Source: Kaistella sp. 97-N-M2 (GTDB lineage: Bacteria > Bacteroidota > Bacteroidia > Flavobacteriales > Weeksellaceae). Taken from it: 64,000 nt of DNA. This document shows, in pieces, positions 52,802 through 61,744 of this stretch. Both the position numbers and the translations under genes were made by a program. Numbering within the stretch: position 1 is the first letter of the stretch; each line of letters starts with the position of its first letter. The stretch covers positions 1,426,001 to 1,490,000 of the forward strand of contig NZ_CP090976.1 in assembly GCF_021513235.1 (NCBI RefSeq), given 5' to 3'. The notes under the pieces are model-generated. The model ran no database searches and was not told the DNA's origin. It saw only the letters and a list, made by a program, of their open reading frames with translations.

Positions 52802-54409
52802 TTATTTTTTCGTCGAAGCTTTAATTAAAGCTTTAAACAAAGGATGCGGGGAGGCCACCGTGCTTTTGTATTCCGGATGATACTGAACTCCAATATAGAA
52901 AGGGTGGTCTTTTAGTTCGAGTGTTTCTACAAGATCGGTTTCGGGATTGAAACCGGTTGGAACAAGGCCGTTTTTTTCAAAATCTTCTCTGAATTCCGAA
53001 TTGAATTCATACCGATGGCGGTGTCTCTCCGAAATATTTTTTGTTCCGTAGATTTCGTTTAATGCCGAGCCGGTCTTCAACGAACATTTCCACGCACCCA
53101 AACGCATTGTGCCACCCTTATCGACGACATTTTTCTGATCTTCCATTAATGAGATCACCGGTTCCGGCGTCGATGTATCGAATTCCATGGAATTGGCTTT
53201 TTTATAACCCAAAACATTTCTTGCGAATTCAATCGTCATAATCTGCATTCCCAGACAAATTCCGAGGAGTGGAATATTGTTTTCGCGCGCATATTTTGCA
53301 GCTGCAATTTTGCCTTCAATTCCGCGATCGCCAAACCCCGGTGCGATGAGCATTCCGTCGATGCCGGCAAAAGTTTCTTCAATATTTCTTTCCTCCAAAT
53401 CGCCACTGTAAACCCACCGGACTTTCACTTCTGTTTCTAAATCTGCTCCGGCGTGGATAAATGCTTCGGCGATCGATTTGTAGGAATCCTGCAGGGAGAC
53501 ATATTTACCAACCAGCGCGATTTCAACTTTTCGTTTCGGATTTTTATATTTTTTGAGAAAGGTTTTCCAGTCTTTTAAATCCGCCTGTTTGTCGGATTTC
53601 AGATTGAGTTCCTTTAAAACCACATCATCAAAATCCTGTTTTTGAAGGTAAAGCGGAACTTCGTAAATGGTTTCCAGATCTTTACATTCAATCACATTTT
53701 CGAGTGCGACGTTACAAAACTGCGCTAATTTGTTGCGTTGTTCTTTCGGAATATTGTGTTCGGTTCTGCAGACGAGGACATCCGCCTGAATTCCGGACTC
53801 CATCAACTGGCGCACGGAATGTTGCGAAGGTTTTGTTTTTAATTCACCGCTGGACGCCAGATATGGCAATAAAGTAAGGTGAATTACCGTGGAATTATGT
53901 TCGCCCAATTCCCATTTCAATTGTCGCACACTTTCTATATAAGGAAGCGATTCGATATCGCCCACGGTTCCGCCGATTTCGGTGATGATGATGTCGTAAT
54001 TCTGTTTTGCCAATATCTTAATGCGGCGTTTGATTTCGTTGGTGATATGTGGAATCACCTGCACGGTTTTTCCGAGAAATTCGCCTTTTCTTTCTTTTTC
54101 GATAACGGTCTGGTAAATTTTACCCGTCGTTACATTGTTATTTTGGGAGGTTTTCGAGTCCAGAAATCTTTCGTAATGTCCCAGGTCCAAATCGGTTTCT
54201 GCACCGTCTTCCGTTACGTAACATTCGCCGTGTTCATAGGGATTTAGCGTTCCCGGGTCGATATTGATGTACGGATCAAGTTTTTGGATGGTGACATTGA
54301 AACCTCTCGATTTTAGCAGTAAGCCAAGTGAAGCCGAGACAATTCCTTTGCCTAAAGAGGAAGTTACACCGCCGGTGACGAAGATGAATTTCGTGTTCTT
54401 TTTACTCAT
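52802..54409 (-). CDS. pyrG: CTP synthase
   Basis: 535 residues from the ATG at 54409 (MSKKNTKFIFVTGGVTSSLGKG). A longer in-frame start at 54547 adds residues coming from repeat sequence. The N-terminal synthetase domain has the ATP/UTP loop VTGGVTSSLGKG; the C-terminal glutaminase domain has GICLGMQ (Cys), and later HYHPEYKS with the His-Glu pair. Converts UTP to CTP with glutamine. Confidence 0.97.
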   Translation of the reverse strand: MSKKNTKFIFVTGGVTSSLGKGIVSASLGLLLKSRGFNVTIQKLDPYINIDPGTLNPYEHGECYVTEDGAETDLDLGHYERFLDSKTSQNNNVTTGKIYQTVIEKERKGEFLGKTVQVIPHITNEIKRRIKILAKQNYDIIITEIGGTVGDIESLPYIESVRQLKWELGEHNSTVIHLTLLPYLASSGELKTKPSQHSVRQLMESGIQADVLVCRTEHNIPKEQRNKLAQFCNVALENVIECKDLETIYEVPLYLQKQDFDDVVLKELNLKSDKQADLKDWKTFLKKYKNPKRKVEIALVGKYVSLQDSYKSIAEAFIHAGADLETEVKVRWVYSGDLEERNIEETFAGIDGMLIAPGFGDRGIEGKIAAAKYARENNIPLLGICLGMQIMTIEFARNVLGYKKANSMEFDTSTPEPVISLMEDQKNVVDKGGTMRLGAWKCSLKTGSALNEIYGTKNISERHRHRYEFNSEFREDFEKNGLVPTGFNPETDLVETLELKDHPFYIGVQYHPEYKSTVASPHPLFKALIKASTKK

Positions 54410-54480
54410 TAGTTTAGGTTTGCGCAAAGTTAGGTGAATTAAAAAGACAGGGCAAATAAAGGCGGAGTAAAATTTATTAG

Positions 54481-54557
54481 GAGCCGGGAACCTGCTTTCC
54501 GCTATATCTTTTGCGCCACTGCGTTCTGCAAAAGGATGCCGCTGCAATCAGGGCTGG
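54481..54557. repeat. Degenerate intergenic repeat, left copy
   Basis: Contains ctgctttccgctatatctttt, a filler with gcgccactgcgttctgc, and gatgccgctgcaatcagggct (54535-54555). Closest to the copy at 40326, in the same orientation. Confidence 0.7.
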
Positions 54558-54794
54558 AATTTTCGTGTAAAAATTATGGCAGAAAAAAATGTTCATCTCA
54601 GCAATTTTTGCCGGGCTTCTTTTAAAAAAATCAAAGTTTGGTAATAATAAAAATGGTGACGATGAATCTGTCGAAAAGTATATTGTAAAGTTGGCAGAAT
54701 TAAATTTGTCAGCCTTCAAAACCCGGATAACATTTTACGAAAGACCTGATTTTAAAAGTGGTCATCTTTTCGAACAAAAAACTGTTTTTATTCT

Positions 54795-54866
54795 AGCCGC
54801 GATGGGAGTGGCATCCTTTTTCTTTTGCAAAAAAGAAAAAGATAAAACGGACAGCGCGACCCACCT
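54795..54866. repeat. Degenerate intergenic repeat, right copy, inverted
   Basis: Begins agccgcgatgggagtggcatcc, then a ctttttctttt / aaaagaaaaag hairpin, and gacagcgcgaccc. Orientation as at 38265 and opposite to 54481. Confidence 0.6.
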
Positions 54867-54972
54867 TTGGAAAAACGAAAATTTATCTGCTCCTCAATCT
54901 TCGTAATTTTGCTCGTGTTCGCCTTCTTTCCTAAATGACCGATTATCGAAAAAAAATTCAGAAATTCGCGTC

Positions 54973-56319
54973 ATGGCAAAAGTGAAAACGGCATATTTCT
55001 GTCAGAATTGCGGATCGCAGTATCCACAGTGGCTTGGGCAGTGCAAAAATTGTGGGGAATGGAATACTTTGGTGGAAGAAATTGTAGAGAAATCGCCCGC
55101 GAAAAGTTATATCGATAAATCGAAGCAGCACATTATCAACATTATAGAAGTTGAAACCAATGAAGAGCAGCGCATTACCACGCCATCCGAGGAGTTGAAC
55201 CGTGTGCTTGGCGGCGGAATTGTTTTAGGCTCCGTCACGCTTATCGGTGGCGAACCCGGCATAGGAAAATCCACGTTATTGCTGCAGCTCGCCTTGAAAA
55301 TGAAGAAAACCATTCTCTATGTTTCGGGCGAGGAAAGCGCGTCTCAAATTAAGATGCGTGCAGACCGGCTGACCGAGGTTCAAAATCCGAACTGCTTTTT
55401 GTTTACGGAAACTTCGGTAGAAAAAATTCTGCACGAAGCGAAGAAATTGAAGCCGGATTTCATGATCATCGACTCCATTCAAACGTTGCAGAGTCAGCTC
55501 ATCGAAAGTTCGCCCGGAACCGTTTCCCAAATCCGCGAAACGTCCAATGAGATCATAAAATTTTCCAAGGAAACCAATACACCGACTTTTTTAGTTGGAC
55601 ACATTACAAAAGACGGCCAAATCGCCGGTCCAAAGGTTTTGGAACATATGGTAGATGTCGTTTTGAATTTTGATGGCGACCGGAATCATTTGTTCCGCCT
55701 GTTGCGAGCGAGCAAGAACCGCTTCGGTTCCACAGCGGAAATCGGCATTTACGAGATGGTTTCGCAGGGCTTGAAAGAGATCAAAAATCCATCGGAAATT
55801 TTGATTACGAAAAAATTTGAGGAACTTTCCGGGAATTCCGTGGCCGTAACGTTAGAAGGAAACCGACCCATGCTCATCGAAATTCAGGCACTTGTAAGTT
55901 CTGCGGTCTACGGAACGCCGCAAAGAAGCTGCACAGGTTTCGATTCCAAAAGACTCAATATGCTTTTGGCGGTTTTAGAAAAGAGAGCCGGCTTTCAATT
56001 GGGTGCAAAGGATGTTTTTCTGAATATCACCGGCGGAATAAAAACCGGGGATCCGGCTTTGGATCTGGCTGTTGTCGCGTCGATCCTTTCTTCCAACGAA
56101 GATATTGCCATCTCCGAACATTTTTGTTTCGCCGGCGAAATTGGTTTGAGCGGCGAAATCCGTCCTATTCCACAAATCGAACAACGAATTTCCGAAGCGG
56201 AAAAGTTGGGTTATGAGAAGATTTTTGTATCTAACCTTAATAAGATTTCCAAAAAGAAATTTGGAATTATTGTGGAGGAAGTGAGCAAAATTGAGGATTT
56301 TCACGAACGGCTGTTTTGA
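54973..56319 (+). CDS. radA: DNA repair protein RadA
   Basis: A 448-residue RadA/Sms. A C4 zinc finger (Cys10, 13, 24, 27: CQNCGSQYPQWLGQCKNCGEW) is followed by Walker A GEPGIGKST (residues 93-101), the RadA-specific KNRFG in RASKNRFGS, and a C-terminal Lon-like domain. Branch-migration helicase working with RecA. Start chosen where the zinc finger begins. The RAYT element follows 16 nt after its stop. Confidence 0.96.
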   Translation: MAKVKTAYFCQNCGSQYPQWLGQCKNCGEWNTLVEEIVEKSPAKSYIDKSKQHIINIIEVETNEEQRITTPSEELNRVLGGGIVLGSVTLIGGEPGIGKSTLLLQLALKMKKTILYVSGEESASQIKMRADRLTEVQNPNCFLFTETSVEKILHEAKKLKPDFMIIDSIQTLQSQLIESSPGTVSQIRETSNEIIKFSKETNTPTFLVGHITKDGQIAGPKVLEHMVDVVLNFDGDRNHLFRLLRASKNRFGSTAEIGIYEMVSQGLKEIKNPSEILITKKFEELSGNSVAVTLEGNRPMLIEIQALVSSAVYGTPQRSCTGFDSKRLNMLLAVLEKRAGFQLGAKDVFLNITGGIKTGDPALDLAVVASILSSNEDIAISEHFCFAGEIGLSGEIRPIPQIEQRISEAEKLGYEKIFVSNLNKISKKKFGIIVEEVSKIEDFHERLF

Positions 56320-56335
56320 AATTTGAATACGAAAG

Positions 56336-56368
56336 AGCGCTGTTAGAGCTTCAAGCTCTAACAGCGCT
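56336..56368. repeat. REP-like palindrome upstream of the RAYT gene
   Basis: Arms agcgctgttagagct (56336-56350) / agctctaacagcgct (56354-56368), loop tca. Confidence 0.88.
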
Positions 56369-56379
56369 TATCCTAAGTA

Positions 56380-56958
56380 ATGAAAAAAGATATTTTTCCC
56401 TTAGAACCAGACCATTTCTATCACATTTATAACAGAGGGATAAATGGCGGGAAACTATTTTTCAATCATCAGAACTACCTTTATTTTTTAAAACTTATTT
56501 CGGAAAAAGTACAGCCTATTGCGCAAATTTATAGCTATTGTTTATTGCCGAACCATTTTCATATTTTGGTTAGAATAAGAAGCGAGTCTGTAGTTAGAGA
56601 AAACTTTCCGGAGAAAAAAGATTTGATAATTGAAGCAATTATCAGTCAGCAATTTTCAAATACTTTTAACAGTTATTCTCAAGCCATTAATAAACATTTT
56701 GCGAGAACGGGAAAACTTTTTGAACTGCCTTTTCGCAGAAAAGAAATTGCTTCTGAACAACGCCTTATAAATACCATTTTGTATATTAACAGCAATCCTG
56801 CGAAGCATAAAATAACAGTTGATTTTTTAAGCTATCCATACTCGTCTGTGAATGATATAAGAGAAGGAACAAACATTTTTGTTGAAAGTGGAGAGGTTAT
56901 TTCACTTTTTAATGATAAAGAAAATTTTAAAGATGCTTTGATAAATTATCAAGTCTAA
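56380..56958 (+). CDS. REP-associated tyrosine transposase (RAYT, Y1/IS200-like)
   Basis: A 192-residue Y1-transposase family protein. The HUH metal motif is HFH (His59-Phe60-His61) in LLPNHFHILVRIR. The candidate catalytic Tyr is Tyr135 in LYINSNPAKH, which aligns with Tyr115 of E. coli TnpA-REP (YIYINPVKHG). Tyr13-Tyr17 area (FYHIYNRG) is also conserved. Both flanking hairpins and its single-copy position suggest a domesticated transposase that acts on REPs, not an IS; the members are typically not self-mobile. Codon use and GC look like its neighbours by eye. Confidence 0.88.
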   Translation: MKKDIFPLEPDHFYHIYNRGINGGKLFFNHQNYLYFLKLISEKVQPIAQIYSYCLLPNHFHILVRIRSESVVRENFPEKKDLIIEAIISQQFSNTFNSYSQAINKHFARTGKLFELPFRRKEIASEQRLINTILYINSNPAKHKITVDFLSYPYSSVNDIREGTNIFVESGEVISLFNDKENFKDALINYQV

Positions 56959-56965
56959 AACGATA

Positions 56966-56998
56966 AGCGCTGTTAGAGCTTAAAGCTCTAACAGCGCT
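56966..56998. repeat. REP-like palindrome downstream of the RAYT gene
   Basis: Arms agcgctgttagagct (56966-56980) / agctctaacagcgct (56984-56998), loop taa. Could also terminate the RAYT transcript, although no T run follows. Confidence 0.88.
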
Positions 56999-57013
56999 GT
57001 CCAAATATAATAA

Positions 57014-57595
57014 ATGAATTACCTCGCCCATTCCTTCCTCACTTTTACCGACGAGCAGATCGTCGGTCAGTTTTTGGAAGATGTTATTCCGAACCGCGAC
57101 CGGTTTTCTTTTTCGACAAAAATCCAGGAAGGCATTACCTTACACCGCGAGATTGATACATTTACCGATGCTCATCCGGCTTTGCGCGAAGCTAAAAAGA
57201 TCTTCAGTCCGCTTGTAAGATTGTATTCCGGTGCGTTTGTAGACGTTTCGATGGATTATTTTTTGGCGAATTCTTTAGCTGAGAGAGATTTAAAAACACA
57301 TGCAGAAAGGGTTTATCAGGTTTTACGGAAACACGAGCAACTGCTGCCGGAGCGCCTGATCAGAATGGTGAACGGCATGGAAAAAGACAACTGGCTGTAC
57401 AATTATAAAGAAGATTGGGGCATTAAATATTCCATGCAGAATGTCCTGAACAAAGCAAAATATCTGGATAAAAACTTAGCGGTCTTTGAAGTTTTTCTCA
57501 ACAACAAAGCGCAACTTCAGCAGCATTTCGACGTGTTTTTCCCGGAACTTTTAGCGCATGCCAAAATCGTGAATTCCAGTTTTAAAACATTTTAA
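57014..57595 (+). CDS. Acyl carrier protein phosphodiesterase (AcpH) family protein
   Basis: A 193-residue HD-like/DUF479 protein. Opening MNYLAHSFLTFTDEQIVGQFLEDV and GITLHREIDTFTDAHPALREA follow the AcpH family. In E. coli AcpH removes the phosphopantetheine from ACP, but its activity in Bacteroidota is not proved. It overlaps the convergent DUF6702 gene by 14 nt. Confidence 0.82.
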   Translation: MNYLAHSFLTFTDEQIVGQFLEDVIPNRDRFSFSTKIQEGITLHREIDTFTDAHPALREAKKIFSPLVRLYSGAFVDVSMDYFLANSLAERDLKTHAERVYQVLRKHEQLLPERLIRMVNGMEKDNWLYNYKEDWGIKYSMQNVLNKAKYLDKNLAVFEVFLNNKAQLQQHFDVFFPELLAHAKIVNSSFKTF

Positions 57596-58082
57596 ACAGG
57601 TACCGGTTTGGATAATTGAGTCTGTCGCTCTGCCTCTTCCCATCGACGATGATGTGGATAATATTCATTTGATCATCGAAATAATTGTAGAGAAAACTCA
57701 CAGCAGTTTCTACTTTTTTTGGCGTATTTGAAGGGTCCGATTCCAAAAAGATATTTACGGATTCGCTGTCTTCTTCGAAACCGAGGTAGTTGATTTTAAG
57801 CTGCTGGTTGTCCGCTTTCAGTTTCAAATATTCTCCGCAATATTTCTTTAAATAATCGTTGATTTGCTGCTTGTACCTAATGTCGTTGAAATGAACGGCT
57901 TTCCCGTATTTTTCTTTTAAAGCATTTTCCAAATCATCCAAAAAGAACTTTCCTGTAATCTGAAAGGTCTTCGATTTTACATTGTAGTTAAATTCAACAG
58001 AACCAACATGATAGGGATGTAGATTTTTTGCTGGCGACAGGCTGAAAAGAAAAAGAGTAAAAGCGAGCAGAAGTTTTTGCAT
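57582..58082 (-). CDS. DUF6702 exported protein
   Basis: A 166-residue protein with a signal peptide ending SPAKN. Its mature part starts HPYHVGSVEFNYN and continues ITGKFFLDDLENALKE, as in DUF6702, a family seen next to HupE/UreJ and M1-peptidase genes. Here it lies between the AcpH gene and the divergent HupE/UreJ gene. Periplasmic; function unknown. Confidence 0.75.
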   Translation of the reverse strand: MQKLLLAFTLFLFSLSPAKNLHPYHVGSVEFNYNVKSKTFQITGKFFLDDLENALKEKYGKAVHFNDIRYKQQINDYLKKYCGEYLKLKADNQQLKINYLGFEEDSESVNIFLESDPSNTPKKVETAVSFLYNYFDDQMNIIHIIVDGKRQSDRLNYPNRYLFKMF

Positions 58083-58138
58083 GCGTCAAAATTAAAAATA
58101 AAATTTGTATTATCGTGCTTGAAAAATTTTAAGGAACA

Positions 58139-58720
58139 ATGCAGGATTTTATTTTTTATTTGAAACTTGGGTGGGAACATATTATATCTCTAGACGCGTT
58201 GGATCACCAACTTTTCGTCCTCGTCCTGGTAGCGGCATATACGTATTACGACTGGCGAAAGATTTTGGTCTTGGTTACCGCCTTTACCATTGGGCATTCA
58301 ATTACATTGGCGTTGAGCGTTTTAGATGTTTTCCGAATCTCCGGCGACTGGGTAGAATTTTTAATTCCTTTAACTATTTTGATTACGGCTGCAGATAATA
58401 TTCTCATGCGCAACAAACCCCAAAATCTAATGCAATTGAACTATTATCTCGCGCTGCTTTTCGGTCTTATTCACGGGATGGGTTTTGCAAATACAGCGCG
58501 GCTGACGATCGCGACCGAAGAGAATATTTTTTTTCCGCTCCTGGGTTTTAACGTGGGATTAGAGATCGGGCAGGTTGCGGTGGTCTTACTTATTTTGCTG
58601 ATCGAGTTTTTGCTTATTAAATTTTTCCGTTTAAAAAAGCTGCACTGGATGGTTATTGCTTCTTCTGTTACCTTACTAATTTCTCTTAAACTTTGCCTCG
58701 AACGGTTGCCTTTTTTCTAA
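58139..58720 (+). CDS. HupE/UreJ-family membrane protein
   Basis: A 193-residue integral membrane protein with 6 or so helices. The family motifs are DALDHQLFVLVLVAAY, FTIGHSITLALS (His) and LLFGLIHGMGFANTA (His). HupE/UreJ proteins carry metals such as Ni or Co, but without hydrogenase or urease genes here the metal is open. 56 nt from the divergent DUF6702 gene, and followed in the same direction by the second M1 peptidase, a zinc enzyme. Confidence 0.82.
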   Translation: MQDFIFYLKLGWEHIISLDALDHQLFVLVLVAAYTYYDWRKILVLVTAFTIGHSITLALSVLDVFRISGDWVEFLIPLTILITAADNILMRNKPQNLMQLNYYLALLFGLIHGMGFANTARLTIATEENIFFPLLGFNVGLEIGQVAVVLLILLIEFLLIKFFRLKKLHWMVIASSVTLLISLKLCLERLPFF

Positions 58721-58799
58721 AAAACCGAGAGACAAAAGTCTTTTTCTCTAAAATAAACTCTATTTTTACTTAAATTTTTAATATACAAAATCTTTGAAT

Positions 58800-61172
58800 A
58801 TGAAATTCAAAAGTTTGGTCTTCCTGCTTGCTCTTCCTTTGGGATTTGCAGCACAAAATATTCAAAATAATCCCGCGAGCAATCATGGGAATAAGTTTGA
58901 GCAACTTGGAACAATTTTGCCCACGCCAAATTATTACAGAACCGCCTCCGGCGCGCCAGGCCAGGGATATTGGCAAAACCGTGCAGATTACGATATTACC
59001 GCTTATCTGGATGAAGATAAAAGAAATCTTCGTGCATCCGAAACGGTTACGTATTACAACAATTCGCCCGACGATTTAGATTATTTATGGCTGCAGCTCG
59101 ATGAAAACGAACAGTCTACCGTAAAAAACGCCGGCTACGACGAAAGTTCATCCTTGCCGAAAATGGTCAGTTCCGACCGTTTGAAATCGAGTGATCTTCC
59201 TCAAAAAGATAACGGCTACGGCGTTAATTTAGAAAAAGTAACAGATGCGTCGGGAACGCCGTTAAAATATGTGGTCAATAAAACAATGATGCGCATCGAT
59301 CTTCCAAAATTGTTGAAGAAAGGCGAGAAAATCACCTTCAAAATCGACTGGAACTACAATATTCCGAACCGCATCGCCATGGGCGGAAGAGGCGGCTATG
59401 AGAATTTTCCGGAAGATGGCAACGATCTTTACACCATTACGCAGTGGTTTCCCAGAATGTGCGTGTACAGTGATTTTAAAGGCTGGCAAAATAACCAGTT
59501 TACGGGAAGAGGCGAATTCGCCCTGGTTTTCGGCAACTATAAAGTATCAATGAATGTTCCCGCAGACCATATTGTCGCCGGAACGGGAGTCGCTAAAAAT
59601 TACGATCAGGTGTTATCCAAAGCACAACTCACACGTTGGAAACAGGCTCAAAACTCCAGCGAGCCTATAGAAATTGTTACGTTAGAAGAAGCAAAAAAAG
59701 CGGAGAAAACACATTCAAAAGAAAGAAAAATCTGGAAGTTCGAGGCCAACGACGTCAGAGATTTCGCCTGGACATCCTCGCGGAAATTTATTTGGGACGG
59801 CATGAAAGTCACCATTCCGGAAAATAAGAATGAGGTAATGGCGATGAGTCTCTACCCAAAAGAAGCTTATAATTTATACCGTAAATTTTCGACGAAAGCC
59901 GTCGCGCATACCATCAAAACGTATTCTGAATTTACCATTCCGTATCCTTATCCTGTTGCGCAGTCAATCGAGGCGGCCAATGGCATGGAATATCCTATGA
60001 TTTGCTTTAATTATGGGCGGACCGAAAAAGACGGCACCTATTCCGAAGGAATTAAAAACGGCATGCTCGGCGTCATTATTCACGAGGTGGGGCATAACTT
60101 TTTTCCGATGATTGTGAACTCCGATGAAAGACAATGGTCCTGGATGGACGAAGGTTTAAATACTTTTGTTGAATATTTGACGGAACAAAAATGGGACAGT
60201 AATTTTCCGTCCCGTCGTGGTCCTGCGTACGAAATCGTGGATTACATGAAGCTGCCAAAAGACCAACTGGAACCAATCATGACGAATTCCGAAAACATCA
60301 ATCAGTTCGGGCCAAATGCTTACTCTAAGCCTGCCACGGGCTTGAACATCCTTCGCGAAACCATTATGGGCAGAGAACTTTTCGACAAAGCCTTTAAAAC
60401 CTACGCGAAAAGATGGGCTTTTAAACATCCGGAACCCGCAGATTTTTTCCGCACGATGAACGATGCAAGTGCCGAAAACCTCGATTGGTTTTGGCGCGGT
60501 TGGTTTTATGGAATTGATGCCGTGGATATTTCCATCGATAAAGTAACAGTAGCTTCGCCGGATTTGGACGCTGTTCCAAAAGAAAAAGAACAAACTTATA
60601 CGGTTGACAAGCCATTACTCAGTGAGTTCGAGGATATTTCCAAGGTCAGAAATAAAGCCGATAAAAACATCTCTTTTTATGTCGATACTGATAAGGATGC
60701 ACAGGACTTCTACTGGCGATATGATCGCGGAATGGAAAAAGTGGATCAGACGAAAAATTATACATTGAAAAATGATAATTTGGAAAAAGTTCCTGCCACC
60801 GAAAAAGCCAGTTTAAAAAATATCAATGCCTACCATATCGATTTCAGTAACAAAGGCGGTTTGGTGATGCCCATTATTCTTGAGTTTACGTTTGAAGACG
60901 GCAGCAAACTGACCGACAAATCATCCGCGCAAATCTGGAGAAAAAATGAGAAAAAAGTTTCTAAAACTTACTATTTTTCAAAAAAACTGAAATCTGTTCA
61001 ACTCGATCCTATGCGCGAAACGGCGGACATCGATACTTCCAACAATTACTGGGGTGATGTGCCTGCGCCAACTTCGAAATTCGAAGTATTCAAAATGAAA
61101 AATCAGGATGCTGCACGAGGCGCCGCGCAGGGTAAAATAAATCCTATGCAGGCCGCCGGCAAAAAGAACTAA
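58800..61172 (+). CDS. M1-family metallopeptidase, second copy
   Basis: 790 residues from the ATG at 58800 (a TTG two codons earlier is possible). Signal peptide ends FAAQN. Zinc motif HEVGH in IHEVGHNFFPMIV, third ligand Glu in SWMDEGLNTF, with a GMEYPM segment before it. Same architecture as the gene at 27623, with an extra C-terminal stretch after the middle. C-terminal tail is Ala/Gln/Gly-rich and without a T9SS signal. In one direction with HupE/UreJ, suggesting a metal-related link (inference). Confidence 0.9.
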   Translation: MKFKSLVFLLALPLGFAAQNIQNNPASNHGNKFEQLGTILPTPNYYRTASGAPGQGYWQNRADYDITAYLDEDKRNLRASETVTYYNNSPDDLDYLWLQLDENEQSTVKNAGYDESSSLPKMVSSDRLKSSDLPQKDNGYGVNLEKVTDASGTPLKYVVNKTMMRIDLPKLLKKGEKITFKIDWNYNIPNRIAMGGRGGYENFPEDGNDLYTITQWFPRMCVYSDFKGWQNNQFTGRGEFALVFGNYKVSMNVPADHIVAGTGVAKNYDQVLSKAQLTRWKQAQNSSEPIEIVTLEEAKKAEKTHSKERKIWKFEANDVRDFAWTSSRKFIWDGMKVTIPENKNEVMAMSLYPKEAYNLYRKFSTKAVAHTIKTYSEFTIPYPYPVAQSIEAANGMEYPMICFNYGRTEKDGTYSEGIKNGMLGVIIHEVGHNFFPMIVNSDERQWSWMDEGLNTFVEYLTEQKWDSNFPSRRGPAYEIVDYMKLPKDQLEPIMTNSENINQFGPNAYSKPATGLNILRETIMGRELFDKAFKTYAKRWAFKHPEPADFFRTMNDASAENLDWFWRGWFYGIDAVDISIDKVTVASPDLDAVPKEKEQTYTVDKPLLSEFEDISKVRNKADKNISFYVDTDKDAQDFYWRYDRGMEKVDQTKNYTLKNDNLEKVPATEKASLKNINAYHIDFSNKGGLVMPIILEFTFEDGSKLTDKSSAQIWRKNEKKVSKTYYFSKKLKSVQLDPMRETADIDTSNNYWGDVPAPTSKFEVFKMKNQDAARGAAQGKINPMQAAGKKN

Positions 61173-61191
61173 AAGTACTGACCAATTCAAA

Positions 61192-61230
61192 ATAAAAGAG
61201 CTGTTTCACCGGATGGAACAGCTCTTTTAT
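61192..61230. terminator. Bidirectional terminator between M1 peptidase and surface-protein genes
   Basis: Long stem ataaaagagctgtt (61192-61205) / aacagctcttttat (61217-61230) with an A/T-rich outer part on both sides. Confidence 0.82.
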
Positions 61231-61246
61231 TTAAAACTTTAATGCT

Positions 61247-61744
61247 TTACTTCCAAAAAAACCATTCTTTGCCATTGTAAATACACATCATTTTTTTATC
61301 GGGGTCATAGGCCATCATTCCTGCTGCCGGTGATTTTACATTTTTGGCGGGGTTAATGATTTGCGGTAAAATGAGGGCTTTATCCGCAGCTTCTAAAATT
61401 AAAACTCCGTCTGCCGCTGAGGTTTGGCTGCCAAATATCACCTTTGCGTTCGGCTGATCTGTACCGGCCTCCAGCATAGGAGAACTTCCCTGTTTATCGG
61501 TGAGGTCTTTCCAGAATCCATCGTTATATTTCACTTTCGAGGAGGTAAGATCAAATACCAAAGTTCCGGGCGTAACATTTGTCATTGCGTTACTATTGGT
61601 GACGTAAGGTAAAATAATTCCTTTGGTAGTTCCCGCGGGGAAATCCAGGATTCCGCTGCCATCAACGGTTGTTTTGCCGCCAAGGGCTATTTGTGCTGCT
61701 GCAAGATTCGAAATGCAAAGGGCAATTATTATATTTTTCATCAT
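61247..61744 (-). CDS. Secreted protein with two copies of a Tyr-Asn-Gly-x-Trp repeat
   Basis: A 165-residue exported protein; the signal peptide ends LAAAQ. It contains two repeats ending in an aromatic pattern: PGTLVFDLTSSKVKYNDGFWKDL and AGMMAYDPDKKMMCIYNGKEWFFW. The larger upstream protein ends in the same way (GMLVYDTTVDCLKLYNGTSWSC). Adjacent genes: its start follows the stop of that gene without spacing. Presumably a surface protein produced together with it. Confidence 0.7.
   Translation of the reverse strand: MMKNIIIALCISNLAAAQIALGGKTTVDGSGILDFPAGTTKGIILPYVTNSNAMTNVTPGTLVFDLTSSKVKYNDGFWKDLTDKQGSSPMLEAGTDQPNAKVIFGSQTSAADGVLILEAADKALILPQIINPAKNVKSPAAGMMAYDPDKKMMCIYNGKEWFFWK

Larger units (their letters stand above)
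54410..54972. other. Intergenic region with an inverted pair of repeats between pyrG and radA
   Basis: No convincing gene. Two copies of the degenerate intergenic family face each other: 54481-54557 and 54795-54866. Between them lies a non-repeated 240-nt piece. A 105-codon open frame (54589-54906, plus strand, beginning MFISAIFAGLLLKKS) starts in that piece and ends inside the second repeat; it has no recognisable domain and may be a remnant or a chance frame. Confidence 0.55.
56336..56998. mobile_element. RAYT gene flanked by two REP-like palindromes
   Basis: A 663-nt unit: palindrome (56336-56368), RAYT gene (56380-56958), palindrome (56966-56998). The gene begins 11 nt after one hairpin and ends 7 nt before the other, with the same arms on both sides (loops tca and taa). 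This layout is that of a REP-associated tyrosine transposase with its own REPs. No target duplication is evident. Confidence 0.75.

Noticed and set aside
54409..54547. Longer start for pyrG
   Set aside because: The extra 46 residues derive from repeat sequence; the CTP synthase family begins at MSKKNTKFIF.
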